From contig CAMCLK010000022.1 in assembly GCA_945875585.1 (NCBI GenBank), forward strand, positions 1 through 64,000: 64,000 bases of DNA, given 5' to 3'. This document shows, piece by piece, positions 27,434 to 36,656 of this stretch (position 1 is its first letter; every line of letters begins with the position of its first letter). Source of the stretch: Candidatus Kuenenia stuttgartensis. GTDB taxonomy: Bacteria > Planctomycetota > Planctomycetia > Gemmatales > Gemmataceae. Position numbers and translations under genes: made by a program. The notes under the pieces are model-generated. The model had not been told where the DNA came from, did not search any database, and saw only the letters and a list, made by a program, of their open reading frames with translations.

Positions 27434-28293
27434 GATGCTTTCTTGTCCCTGATTGTTGACGTAGGGGCTTCCTCCGTGGTCGCCTCCAATTCCCGGGCCG
27501 CTCCTAAATCCCGGAGCTCAGCCGAAAGATCCTCGTTGAGAATTTGCTCCAGCCGCGCCAAGGCTCGTGCTACGACCGAGCCATCGCACACCCTGTGATC
27601 GTAAATAATGCGCACCCGGACCTTGCCCTTGGGGCTGATCGGCCCAAAGGTGAGGGTTGCTGTGAGTGGAGAGAGTGGATGAAGTGACTCTGCTCCCAGC
27701 ATTCCGTAAGAGCTGATTCCGAAGGTTCCGAATTTGCGCGCACGCCAAGATCCAGACCATTCAAGAACCAACCACCAGATCATGCGCCTGATGAAGGTGG
27801 GAAGCTTGGAGACCCCATGCGCCAAGCGGAACGTTGCAGACTCTCGTACGGGGCAGCTTTTGGCCACGCTGATGAGCTGTTCAATGTGCAGTGCGGAGCG
27901 GTTTTCCGGGCCGCGAATCTTGGCAAAAAGAACCGCAGACTGCCCGTCTATGTCCTTTTCAATTGCAATGGAAGCAACGTTGGTGTCGTGCTCTACCAGT
28001 CGCTCCCATGGATACCCAAGGTAGCTGGTACGCAGGGCTGGGGTTTCATGAGCCAAGATGCCAAAAGCTTTCACAAACAACGCGGTCCAACCCGGACGTT
28101 CGACGAGAGACGAGCGAATTTCTACCAGTTTGCCTATTTTGAAAATTCGTTCAACGGGAATGGAAGGCACACGGCGGGAGAAGTGGAGCAGATCCACAAT
28201 CAGCCGTCTGGGCCAAGGTAATGTTCTGCTTGGATTGGCCATAAATGGGCGCCACGGTTGCTCGCACGCGATGGTAACCCCATCGTGCCGCAT
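27430..28293 (-). CDS. E2-like (2-oxoacid dehydrogenase) acyltransferase domain protein
   Basis: This protein is about 287 aa long. The start is uncertain: ATG 28293 is used here, a TTG 36 bp upstream and an ATG at 28242 are alternatives. The C-terminal two-thirds resemble the catalytic domain of dihydrolipoamide acyltransferases and chloramphenicol acetyltransferase. It shows FGTFGISSYGML, a LTFGPI strand and the active-site motif YDHRVCDGSVVARALARL (HxxxDG). There is no lipoyl or peripheral-subunit-binding domain, so it is not a conventional E2 subunit. It probably transfers an acyl group from CoA to an unknown acceptor, possibly later modified by the coupled methyltransferase. A hydrophobic segment (RRMIWWLVLEW) may touch the membrane. 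Confidence 0.75.
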   Translation of the reverse strand: MRHDGVTIACEQPWRPFMANPSRTLPWPRRLIVDLLHFSRRVPSIPVERIFKIGKLVEIRSSLVERPGWTALFVKAFGILAHETPALRTSYLGYPWERLVEHDTNVASIAIEKDIDGQSAVLFAKIRGPENRSALHIEQLISVAKSCPVRESATFRLAHGVSKLPTFIRRMIWWLVLEWSGSWRARKFGTFGISSYGMLGAESLHPLSPLTATLTFGPISPKGKVRVRIIYDHRVCDGSVVARALARLEQILNEDLSAELRDLGAARELEATTEEAPTSTIRDKKAS

Positions 28294-28320
28294 ATCCTGC
28301 CGTTCATGGGGGAAAAGGAA

Positions 28321-28358
28321 CAAGGCCAACCGATCCTTTGGGGAAGCGGTTGGCCTTG
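28321..28358 (-). terminator. Intrinsic terminator of the glycine-rich gene
   Basis: A perfect 12-bp stem (CAAGGCCAACCG/CGGTTGGCCTTG) has a 14-nt loop. On the minus strand it is followed by TTCCTTTTC. It lies about 30 bp past the glycine-rich gene and before the acyltransferase gene, so it separates the two transcription units. Confidence 0.8.
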
Positions 28359-28389
28359 TAGGGGTTATTGTAAGAGTTGGGGCTCAGGG

Positions 28390-29694
28390 CTATTTAGGGG
28401 CATCTGCGCCGTTGTTGTTGTCTTCTGGCTTGATGCGGAAGAGCAGGAGTTGCTCGGTTTTATCGTCGGCCTTGTGGACAAGAACCGTGGTTTGTTCGCG
28501 TGTCAGGTTAAGAATCCCAGCTTCATAGACAGGCTTGGCCTTGTCGCCAATGGTCCAAGCGGCGCGTTGCGTCTTTTTATCAACGGCCCCCTTCACCTTG
28601 CTCGTGTTGTCTTCGATGCTGTTGTAATAACTTCCACGCAGGATTCCATCTTTATTGACGGCCAATTGCAGATAATTGCTAGGGTCCTTTTCTTCGGCAC
28701 GGACCATAGCAAAAACACCCAACGACTGCCATGTTTCCATAGGGTCTTCCGTTGCTTTTGATCCAGTGCTGGCAATGGCTGTGGCCTGTTGGGAGTATTG
28801 CTGTGGCGTGCCTACTGACTCACCTTGAACGGTTACGCTGTTGGCAGAGTAGACAACAGATGTTCCATAGTCGTAGTACACGGGAAACGAGCTGAAACCG
28901 CAGAATGGTACGAGACTGCCCCAAGTAGCGCCGACCCACAGGCCCGCACCGAAACCCGCTCCACCCCACCAAGGATTGAAGTGGTTGCCGTACCAGCCGC
29001 GGCCATAGTTGTTGCCATAGAAATTTCCGCGGACAAGCGCGCCGCGGTTCTGAAGGTTGGCATTCGAAAACGACTGGATGTTGTTGCCCCGGTTGTTGAC
29101 AAAAGCATTGTTATTGCTGACGCGTGAAAGATTGACTTCCCCGGGAAACCGGTCGTTGTTGAATGAGTTGTTCGCTCTATTGCCATCAAATCTATTATTA
29201 TCGCCACCGGGCCTGAAGCCGTTGTCGCCACCGGGCCTAAAGCCGTTGTCGCCGCCGGGCCTGAAGCCATTGTCGCCGCCGGGCCTAAAGCCGTTGTCGC
29301 CGCCGGGCCTAAAGCCGTTATCGCCGCCTGGCCTAGGGCCGTTGTTGCCTCCGGGCCTGGGACCATTGTCGCCACCCGGTCTGAACCCGCCATCACCGCC
29401 CGGTCGACCGCCGTCGCCACCTGGCCTGAATCCGCCATCACCGCCCGGTCGACCGCCGTCGCCACCTGGCCTGAACCCGCCATCACCGCCCGGTCGTCCG
29501 CCGTCGCCGCCCGGCCTGAATCCGCCATCACCGCCGGGTCGTCCACCGTCGCCGCCTGGCCGGAACCCACCGCCACCACCAGCGCCGCCTGCTGGCGGTC
29601 TGAATCCGCCGCCTCCGCCACCGACGCCGTGGGCGAACAAGCCGCCTGTTGCCGCAGTCACTAATCCCAGTGCAATCCAATTGTAAATGCGCAT
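28390..29694 (-). CDS. Secreted glycine-rich repeat protein (mu-protocadherin-like planctomycete surface protein)
   Basis: This 434-aa protein has a signal peptide (MRIYNWIALGLVTAATGGLF) and a low-complexity region at residues about 43-166. It is built from a 15-residue unit (FRPGGDGGRPGGDGG) repeated about four times, then an 8-residue unit (GGDNGFRP) repeated about five to seven times. An Asn-rich stretch and an aromatic segment (NHFNPWWGGAGFGAGLWVG) follow. The last 130 residues (about 300-434) form a compact domain with TWQSLGVFAMVRAEEKDP. Similar planctomycete proteins are often labelled mu-protocadherin or cell-surface proteins; the role is unproven. AAAGGAG precedes the start. The gene follows the SnoaL-like gene by 35 bp. 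Confidence 0.8.
   Translation of the reverse strand: MRIYNWIALGLVTAATGGLFAHGVGGGGGGFRPPAGGAGGGGGFRPGGDGGRPGGDGGFRPGGDGGRPGGDGGFRPGGDGGRPGGDGGFRPGGDGGRPGGDGGFRPGGDNGPRPGGNNGPRPGGDNGFRPGGDNGFRPGGDNGFRPGGDNGFRPGGDNGFRPGGDNNRFDGNRANNSFNNDRFPGEVNLSRVSNNNAFVNNRGNNIQSFSNANLQNRGALVRGNFYGNNYGRGWYGNHFNPWWGGAGFGAGLWVGATWGSLVPFCGFSSFPVYYDYGTSVVYSANSVTVQGESVGTPQQYSQQATAIASTGSKATEDPMETWQSLGVFAMVRAEEKDPSNYLQLAVNKDGILRGSYYNSIEDNTSKVKGAVDKKTQRAAWTIGDKAKPVYEAGILNLTREQTTVLVHKADDKTEQLLLFRIKPEDNNNGADAPK
29197..29568 (-). repeat. Coding tandem repeats (45-bp and 24-bp units)
   Basis: Inside the glycine-rich gene a 45-bp unit is repeated about four times, followed by 24-bp units (CGGCGGCGACAACGGCTTTAG and close variants on the minus strand). 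Near-identical copies suggest recent expansion and likely length variation between strains. The reverse strand reads as a long proline-rich frame, which is an artefact. Confidence 0.85.
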
Positions 29695-29729
29695 TGTTTA
29701 ATCTCCTTTTGTTGAAAACAGATGTGGTG

Positions 29730-30692
29730 TTACTTCACACGGGTGAATTTGACATGTGCAAGGTCTGGCAAACGGCTGCCGCCTCGCATGCGTTCGATTG
29801 GACTCCACAGGAAAGAGTCAGAAGAGGTTCTGGTAACGACTTGGACGGAAGAAGCGGGAGCGCCATCGGCACTGGTGCCATGGATAGTTCTGTTGAATCG
29901 GGCTCCGTCATGCTCCCAAAATCCTTCTCCGGACAGGCCTGATGAATCGAATATCCAGGTTCGCAGTTCCCCATCACGAAGTTGGATCACTTCAACGACT
30001 TCGAAATCACCCGCTGGTGATTTTCCGGAGATTTTGCCGATAAGACCCTTGTTTCCCAAGGCCTTTTCGTAGCGAACGGTCAGATCCGCCGCCGGGCCTT
30101 CGGCTTTCCAGGTTCCAACAAGCCAAGCCAGATCATCGATTGCGGCCGTGGCGATCGATGTTTCACGCGATTCCGCAAGGCGCCACTGGCCCGATTCCAG
30201 AACACGAAGGCTACTAAAACGGGTGGCCCAACTGCCAACTTCACCTTCGTCTTTCAAGTGTAGGGTCCCGTGAACGCGACCTGCGCTGGCCCCCAGAAGG
30301 ACTACCGAATCAATATTGATGCTGATCTTCGCCTTGGGGCGGTGATTCCCGGCAGCCTTGATGAGCGCAACAATTGCGTCGCGGCCGCGCACCACATTGC
30401 CATTGTCGGTGTGCAGCTCAGCCTGTTCAGTCCACTGCTGTCCGATCGCTTGGAAATCTCTGGCGTTGAACGCCTTCATGTAATCGTCCGCGGCTGCGCG
30501 GATGGCTAATTCCGCACCTAACGGTTTGGAACCGCCTGACGCTGCTTTTTCATCTGCTTGCGCTGGCTGGGCGGCAGGAGCAGGCGTTGGTCGTGCACCG
30601 GGCCGGCGGGTCTGCGCTTGCAAGGCAAGACTTCCACAAACAGAAGCAACGAGCAAGGCAACAAGGCCGAACCGGTAACTGGGGGCATCCAT
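29730..30692 (-). CDS. Exported SnoaL/SgcJ-type NTF2-like protein with C-terminal lipocalin-like domain
   Basis: This 320-aa protein starts at ATG 30692 directly behind GGAGG; a longer frame upstream has no good site. A signal peptide (FGLVALLVASVCGSLALQAQ) is followed by a Pro/Ala-rich linker. An NTF2-like domain lies at about 55-165 (IRAAADDYMKAFNARDFQAI, TDNGNVVRGRDAI). The C-terminal part has DDLAWLVGTWKAEG and GEGFWEHDGARFNR, as in DUF1579-like or lipocalin-like domains that bind small ligands. No catalytic function can be assigned. It is the first gene of a probable two-gene operon with the glycine-rich protein. Confidence 0.82.
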   Translation of the reverse strand: MDAPSYRFGLVALLVASVCGSLALQAQTRRPGARPTPAPAAQPAQADEKAASGGSKPLGAELAIRAAADDYMKAFNARDFQAIGQQWTEQAELHTDNGNVVRGRDAIVALIKAAGNHRPKAKISINIDSVVLLGASAGRVHGTLHLKDEGEVGSWATRFSSLRVLESGQWRLAESRETSIATAAIDDLAWLVGTWKAEGPAADLTVRYEKALGNKGLIGKISGKSPAGDFEVVEVIQLRDGELRTWIFDSSGLSGEGFWEHDGARFNRTIHGTSADGAPASSVQVVTRTSSDSFLWSPIERMRGGSRLPDLAHVKFTRVK

Positions 30693-30858
30693 TATCAATC
30701 CTCCGGAAAAACAGTACACTACTAATTCTATGCGGCTATCATCTGATGTCAACGAGGCGATCCATTTCCTCAATCATACGACTCACAGGCTTGCGCCAGA
30801 GGGAATCTGAATCCAGAATAGGGAATCCTCCGAAACATTCTTCGCCGATGAATCAACC

Positions 30859-33846
30859 ATGAAAGCGCGCGTTGCCATTCTATGTGCTGTTGTTCTGGCG
30901 GGCTCAGGCATTGCCCAAATCAATGATGCTGGTGCAAAACCGGGAAAATCTTCCAAACCCGCGCCTGCCAAGGTCTTGGCACTGAAGGATTATCCGCCAC
31001 CGAAAGTGCCTGCAGACTCATTGCCTGTGGGTGAAGTGTTGGTGGAGTTGTGTGATACCGGCTTGCCCGACAAAAATGCCTGGCCAGAAGAAGCTCCCAA
31101 GCCCAATCACAGTTATCGTGAACGGGCGCTTGGCTTGTTTCGCTTGCCGCAGCATTACACCGACACCGGTATTCGAACAGATCGGGGCAATCCGCTGTTT
31201 GTGCGCTCAGCGGCAGTTTTGCCTTTGCAGGGCGGTCGCTATCAAATTTTGCTGCGGGCCCGAGGGGCCACGCGCCTAACGCTAGATGGTAAGGTGATAC
31301 TGACCACGCCGTTTCCGCCTTCTGATAATGGTGGTCACGGTATCGTGATGGGCCCTGACAAATATCTGAACCTTGGTCCATCGTTCCGTTTTGCTCAGCC
31401 AGGAAACCGCGAAGCAGTTGCAACAGTAACTATTTCAGAGGGCCAAAAGACTCTTGCGGTTCTGGAAACAATTGTGGGCGGGTATTTAGGTAAGGCAAGG
31501 CGACGCCCAGAACTGGGAGAAACAGTTGTCGCTTGGTCGCTGGAAGGCTCCAACCAGTGGTTTTTGGCTACTCCAACGGATTCTGTGATTCCTTATACAG
31601 ACGCGGGGTGGGAGGCTTATTCAGAGGAACGCAACCGGCATTTGGATGATGTGGATGCCAAGGCGCGTGCTGCTTGTCGAGCCACTGAGGCGCCAGCTTG
31701 GACCCGTAAACGCACACAAGATGCAGCGTGGCTGGCGCAACAAAAAGAATTGATACCGCCTGATGGCAAGAAGGGCGCTCATCCTGTAGATCGATTTCTT
31801 GAAGAAGTCTGGAAAACAGGGCAGCAGGAAACGAACGATCCACGCGCCCAGCGCGCAGTTGCTTTGCTGGAAACCCGGTGCGTTCAGTGTCATAGCGGAA
31901 CCAAGGCCAAGGGTGGCCTGCGCCTCGATTCGCGTCAGGCGCTTTTAAAGGGTGGTGATTCTGGTAAAGCATTCGACCCTGTGGCTCCGGCCCAAGGGCA
32001 TTTGTTAACGCGTGTCCGCTCAGTGGATCCCGCGGATCGCATGCCCCCCAAAGGCGCGCTGCTCAGCCCTGCTGAAATAACTCTGCTTGCCGAATGGTTG
32101 GGATCGGGGGCACCTTGGCCCACTGCTTTGGGAAGTGTTGCCAGAGTAGATGTCGCCCCTATTTGCGATGACCTTACATTTTTGCGACGCGTCTATTTCG
32201 ATACCGTTGGCGTTCCACCCAGCCAAAATGAAATCAACCGATTTCTTGCAGATGCTTCAGCCACGCGCCGTAAGAATGCCATCGACCGAGCTCTTAACGA
32301 TCCACGCTGGGCCGACCATGCTATTGCGCCATGGCTGGATCTATTGGCGGAAAACCCGAACATTCTGAACCCGACGCTGAACAATACCGGGCCGTTTCGA
32401 TGGTGGTTGCACGAGGCACTCCTTGACCACAAGCCGCTTGACATGATGGCAACAGAATTGGTGCGGATGCGAGGGAGTGAGCGGTTTGGTGGCCCCGCGG
32501 GTTTTGGTGTGGCCAGTCAGAATGATGCTCCCATGGCCACCAAGGGTGTTGTTTTGGCAGGGGCTTTTCTAGGTGTGCAGCTCAAGTGTGCCCGATGTCA
32601 CGATGCTCCTACTGGTGGCCGACTGCAGGAAGATTTGTTTTCCCTCGCAGCCATGCTGGCTGATAAGCCGGTTGTTGTACCGGCCACCAGCAGTGTGGCT
32701 GTTGACAAGCTGCATTCTGGTGGCAGAAAAGCGTTGATCAACGTGACACTTAAGTCGGGGAGTACGATTCAGCCCGCTTGGCGTTTTAACGATATTGTTG
32801 CACATAAAATAGATGCCCCGGCCCTCTCTCCACGCGATCGTTTGGCGGCGCTGCTGACCAGTGCGGCCAATGAGCGTTTTGCCGAGGTTCAGGCCAACCG
32901 GATCTGGCGAGATCTGATGGGCCGCGGTTTGGTGGAACCGCCAGACGATTGGGACCGGGTTAAACCCAGCCACCCCGAGCTTCTTAAGTGGTTGGGGCGC
33001 GAATTGGTGCGGTCTGGTTACGATGAAATCGCTCTGCGCCGCTTGCTGATGACGAGTCAGGCGTACCAAAGAGCCAGCGCCTCGTCGCTTGCAGCTGTTG
33101 ATCCGCTTTACCGTGCCCAGCCACGGCGCCGTTTGGCTGCCGAGCAGGTAGTGGATGGTCTTTTTGCTGCCACTGGTAAACCGATGCGCCTTGAGGAAGT
33201 GAGCCTCGATATCGATGGCCTTCGTGACCTGGGCAACTCAATCTCGCTGGGGCAACCAAGACGTGCATGGATGCTCACTTCCACATCGAACGAACGCGAC
33301 CGACCTAGCCTTTCTTTACCGCGTATACAGGCAGTATCCGATGTACTGACTGCTTTTGGTTGGCGTGGGGCAAGGCAGGATCCACTAGCTGTGCGCGATG
33401 ACAATGCGGAGGTTATTCAACCGGCGATTCTGGCGAATGGAACCATGGGACTCTGGTTAACAACCCTGAGTGATGACCACGCCATCACCAAGTTGGCTCT
33501 CGAAGATATTCCGGTACAGGCGTTGATCGATCGACTGTATCTTCGCTTCCTAACACGTAAACCAAGCCCGGAAGAATCGGCGACATTGCTGGCTGTTTTG
33601 ATGCCTGGTTACGCAGAGCGCAGGCTGAAAGATGTGCAATTGCCAGCCACGAAGCGAATTCCCGAACCGTATGTATCGTGGTCGAATCACCTTGATCCAG
33701 AAGCTACTACCGTCAGGCAGCGTCAGGAAGCTCGCGCCAAGGAAGGGGATCCACCCAGTGCCATGCTCGATGCAGACTGGCGCCGTCGATTGGAAAATGT
33801 GATCTGGGCATTTGTCAACACACCCGAGTTCGCGCATACGCGCTAG
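30859..33846 (+). CDS. DUF1549/DUF1553 protein with planctomycete cytochrome motif
   Basis: This 995-aa protein has a signal peptide ([20 protein letters not shown]). The first 300 residues are beta-rich and unassigned. The PSCyt1 motif CVQCH is near residue 340, followed by [23 protein letters not shown]1549 starts near 430 ([18 protein letters not shown]) and includes a second heme-type motif, CARCHDAP, near 575. DUF1553 occupies about 650-990 ([20 protein letters not shown]). It is probably an envelope redox or degradative protein; the biochemistry of the family is unknown. A DUF1501 gene begins 11 bp after its stop codon and a second DUF1501 gene follows, giving a three-gene operon. Confidence 0.92.
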   Translation: MKARVAILCAVVLAGSGIAQINDAGAKPGKSSKPAPAKVLALKDYPPPKVPADSLPVGEVLVELCDTGLPDKNAWPEEAPKPNHSYRERALGLFRLPQHYTDTGIRTDRGNPLFVRSAAVLPLQGGRYQILLRARGATRLTLDGKVILTTPFPPSDNGGHGIVMGPDKYLNLGPSFRFAQPGNREAVATVTISEGQKTLAVLETIVGGYLGKARRRPELGETVVAWSLEGSNQWFLATPTDSVIPYTDAGWEAYSEERNRHLDDVDAKARAACRATEAPAWTRKRTQDAAWLAQQKELIPPDGKKGAHPVDRFLEEVWKTGQQETNDPRAQRAVALLETRCVQCHSGTKAKGGLRLDSRQALLKGGDSGKAFDPVAPAQGHLLTRVRSVDPADRMPPKGALLSPAEITLLAEWLGSGAPWPTALGSVARVDVAPICDDLTFLRRVYFDTVGVPPSQNEINRFLADASATRRKNAIDRALNDPRWADHAIAPWLDLLAENPNILNPTLNNTGPFRWWLHEALLDHKPLDMMATELVRMRGSERFGGPAGFGVASQNDAPMATKGVVLAGAFLGVQLKCARCHDAPTGGRLQEDLFSLAAMLADKPVVVPATSSVAVDKLHSGGRKALINVTLKSGSTIQPAWRFNDIVAHKIDAPALSPRDRLAALLTSAANERFAEVQANRIWRDLMGRGLVEPPDDWDRVKPSHPELLKWLGRELVRSGYDEIALRRLLMTSQAYQRASASSLAAVDPLYRAQPRRRLAAEQVVDGLFAATGKPMRLEEVSLDIDGLRDLGNSISLGQPRRAWMLTSTSNERDRPSLSLPRIQAVSDVLTAFGWRGARQDPLAVRDDNAEVIQPAILANGTMGLWLTTLSDDHAITKLALEDIPVQALIDRLYLRFLTRKPSPEESATLLAVLMPGYAERRLKDVQLPATKRIPEPYVSWSNHLDPEATTVRQRQEARAKEGDPPSAMLDADWRRRLENVIWAFVNTPEFAHTR

Positions 33847-33857
33847 GAGGCTCGCCA

Positions 33858-35123
33858 ATGACTCCAAGCTTAGACCGTCGCCAACTGATTGGTACAGGCC
33901 TTAGCGCGGCAATGGCATCGCCGCTCCTTGCCGCACCCCGTTCTTTCCGCAAGGCAGATTCCTGCATATTCCTCTGGCTGGGAGGCGGGATGGGGCAAAT
34001 GGATACATTTGACCCCAAGGCTGTCGGCGATTCCAGTCGGCCCGGCAAGCCGGGCTCTCTATACGGATCGATTCCAACCTGTGTGCCCGGTGTGCGTGTT
34101 TGCGAGCATTTGCCGCAGATGGCACGACTGATGGATCGTGCAACCGCTGTGCGCACGGTGAATCACAAAGTTGTTGACGAACATGCTTTTGCAACCAATC
34201 TGGTTCATACCGGACGTATGATCGGTGGAAATGTCACCTACCCATCGATTGGGTCCCTTGTGGCACATACTCGGGGTGCGGGAACCTCCGATGTTCCCGC
34301 ATACATGTTGATTGGTTATCCCAATGTCAGCCGGGGACCGGGCTTTCTGGGTGCGCGTGCCAGTTATGTGTATCTTACCGATACCGAAACGGGGCCTTCT
34401 GGTTTTTCACGGCCCGCCGCAGTGGATGCATCCCGCGCCCATGCGCGTGAGGTTTTGCTGAAAGGACTGGTTGGCGACTCCCCATCGGGCACGTCGCTGG
34501 CATCGTACCGGCAGGCACAGGAGCAGGCCTTGCGCCTGTCTGGTCCCGCATTCCTGCGTCATTTTGATTTGAAAACAGAATATGCCGAAGTCCGTTCCAG
34601 CTATGGCGGCGAGTTTGGCCAGCGCTGCTTATTGGCCAGACGTCTGGCGGAGTCCGGGGTGCGCTTCATCGAGGTGTCCCACAATCTCAATTTTCTGAAT
34701 GGAACAGGCTGGGATGTTCACAACGAGGGCATCCGCAACCAGCACTTGCTGATTCGTGAGCTTGATACAGCACTTTTCGCACTCCTTATTGATCTTGAGC
34801 AGCGTGGTATGCTCGATTCAACATTGGTGGTTGTCGCCACGGAGTTTGGCCGTCCTCCCGAGTTTGATGGCCGAGGTGGACGTGGACACCAAGGATCGGC
34901 CTTCACCATGGTGCTTGCGGGCGGAGGCTTGCGCCATCGTGGTGTTTATGGTGTTACCGACGATTCCGGTAAGAAAATCATCGAGGGGCCCGTTTCAATC
35001 CCCGATTTTCACGCGACCATTTTGGCTGCCATGGGTGTTGACCCGGCACTTGAACTGATGGATGGCACTCGGCCTGTGCCGGTGACAGATGGTGGCAAGC
35101 CCGTAGCGGCCCTCATGGGATAG
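33858..35123 (+). CDS. DUF1501 protein, divergent motif variant
   Basis: This 421-aa protein has a TAGGAGG ribosome binding site and a leader with [20 protein letters not shown]. The fold is DUF1501: [28 protein letters not shown] and [18 protein letters not shown]. Two normally conserved sites differ. The HLDTFDPKP block is [10 protein letters not shown], and the usual GRDHW is RGHQGSAFT, so the metal-site aspartate may be missing. It could be a divergent or non-catalytic paralogue. It sits between the DUF1549/1553 gene and another DUF1501 gene, all on the plus strand. Confidence 0.9.
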   Translation: MTPSLDRRQLIGTGLSAAMASPLLAAPRSFRKADSCIFLWLGGGMGQMDTFDPKAVGDSSRPGKPGSLYGSIPTCVPGVRVCEHLPQMARLMDRATAVRTVNHKVVDEHAFATNLVHTGRMIGGNVTYPSIGSLVAHTRGAGTSDVPAYMLIGYPNVSRGPGFLGARASYVYLTDTETGPSGFSRPAAVDASRAHAREVLLKGLVGDSPSGTSLASYRQAQEQALRLSGPAFLRHFDLKTEYAEVRSSYGGEFGQRCLLARRLAESGVRFIEVSHNLNFLNGTGWDVHNEGIRNQHLLIRELDTALFALLIDLEQRGMLDSTLVVVATEFGRPPEFDGRGGRGHQGSAFTMVLAGGGLRHRGVYGVTDDSGKKIIEGPVSIPDFHATILAAMGVDPALELMDGTRPVPVTDGGKPVAALMG

Positions 35124-35145
35124 CCTAATCGAAAAGGATCGGATC

Positions 35146-36558
35146 ATGGCATCACATCCACTATTCAGCCGACGTGTCAGCTTACAGGCTGGCGCCTCCA
35201 CCATTCTGGGACTGGGCGAGGCAGAATGGCGTCAATTGAGGTCTGCTCCAGCGTCACATGGCCATCGTGCTGTTGTTTTTGTGTTTTTGTCGGGTGGTTT
35301 GGCGCAGCATGAAAGCTTTGATCCCAAGCCGGATGCCCCCGATACCATCCGTGGTGAATTTGGCACCATCGCAACCAAGATACCGGGAGTCCGCTATTCC
35401 GAGTACCTGCCTTTGCTTGCCGCGCGTGCCGATCGCACCACACTGGTGCGCAGTCTTGGCCATCGTTCCAACGACCATTCCGCCGGTCACCATATCATGC
35501 TGACCGGGCAATCCGGAATTCCTGTGGGATTCAACCCTTCTGCACCCAGACCAACGGATCATCCTTCTATTGCTGCCGTGGCTGGGGCAATGATGCCCAG
35601 ACGCAATAACCTGCCTCCTGCCGTGGTGCTTCCAGACCGAATTGTGCATAATTCCGGTCGCGTGATTCCTGGACAGTTTGCGGGCAAGATGGGGCGGCGC
35701 CGTGACCCATGGTTTCTGGAGGTGTCGGGTTTCGATCCCAAAGCTTATGGCGCCTACCCTACCCACGAGTTTGATCATCAGCAACGTGCCTATAGGCCCA
35801 AACGCACAGGCTTTGTGCTGCCAGACCTCAGTCTGCCTCAGGGAGTCGATGGCCATCGCTTCGACGATAGACTCGACATTCTGGCACATATCGATGCCCA
35901 GCGCCAAACCCTCGACCAGTTAGGCCCCGGTTTTAACCGCCACCGTCAGGATGCGGTATCGTTATTGACCGATGCGCGAGTGCGCTCGGCATTCGACCTG
36001 AATCATGCGCCAGCGCGTGATCTTGATCTTTACGGCCGTAACGCATTCGGCTGGTCGTTGCTGATGGCAGCGCGATTGGTTGAAGCGGGCGTTTCATTGG
36101 TGCAGGTCAACCTTGGCAACAATGAAACTTGGGACACGCATGGCAACGCTTTCCCGCACCTGAAGAACAAGCTGCTGCCGCCAACAGACAAGGCACTTTC
36201 GGCACTGATCGACGATTTGTCGGCGCGGGGTCTGTTGGAGAGCACTCTCGTGGTGGTCGCAGGCGAGTTTGGCCGCACGCCGCGCACCAGCACCCTCAGC
36301 CAGTTTTACAAGGGTGCAGGGCGCGATCACTGGGGTGCAACACAAAGCGTGTTGCTGGCCGGTGGGGGAACCCGTCCGGGCCGCGTGGTGGGAGCCACCG
36401 ACAAAACAGGCGGATATCCAATTTTAGAGCCGCAATCACCGGAAAATTTCGCTGCCACAATCTACACGGCTTTGGGTTTGCCGGCTACAGCCGCGTGGCA
36501 CGACGCTGAAGACAGGCCCAATCACCTGTTCCACGGTATTCCGATGCCCGTATTCTGA
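35146..36558 (+). CDS. DUF1501 protein
   Basis: This 470-aa DUF1501 member starts at ATG 35146 after AAAAGGATCGG. The leader has FSRRVSLQAGAS. Typical blocks are LSGGLAQHESFDPKPDAPD, SLGHRSNDHSAGHHIMLTGQ, ETWDTHGNAF, VVVAGEFGRTPRTS and GRDHWGATQSVLLAGGG. The first block has AQHESFDPKP where most members have HLDTFDPKP. It is probably exported and periplasmic, with an alkaline-phosphatase-like core. It ends about 100 bp from the converging PPC-domain gene. Confidence 0.92.
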   Translation: MASHPLFSRRVSLQAGASTILGLGEAEWRQLRSAPASHGHRAVVFVFLSGGLAQHESFDPKPDAPDTIRGEFGTIATKIPGVRYSEYLPLLAARADRTTLVRSLGHRSNDHSAGHHIMLTGQSGIPVGFNPSAPRPTDHPSIAAVAGAMMPRRNNLPPAVVLPDRIVHNSGRVIPGQFAGKMGRRRDPWFLEVSGFDPKAYGAYPTHEFDHQQRAYRPKRTGFVLPDLSLPQGVDGHRFDDRLDILAHIDAQRQTLDQLGPGFNRHRQDAVSLLTDARVRSAFDLNHAPARDLDLYGRNAFGWSLLMAARLVEAGVSLVQVNLGNNETWDTHGNAFPHLKNKLLPPTDKALSALIDDLSARGLLESTLVVVAGEFGRTPRTSTLSQFYKGAGRDHWGATQSVLLAGGGTRPGRVVGATDKTGGYPILEPQSPENFAATIYTALGLPATAAWHDAEDRPNHLFHGIPMPVF

Positions 36559-36656
36559 TAATGGCAGGATTCCGGAAAACGGTTGGCAGCAGATGCGCTG
36601 TCCGAAGTTAAGCCGTTGCTTAATACCGATATTGCTGGTAAATACCAACCAAGCCT

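Noticed and set aside
29057..29686. Plus-strand proline-rich open frame of 209 aa
   Set aside because: It is the reverse complement of the glycine-rich tandem repeats, with no ribosome binding site or start support. The minus-strand gene has a signal peptide and AAAGGAG.
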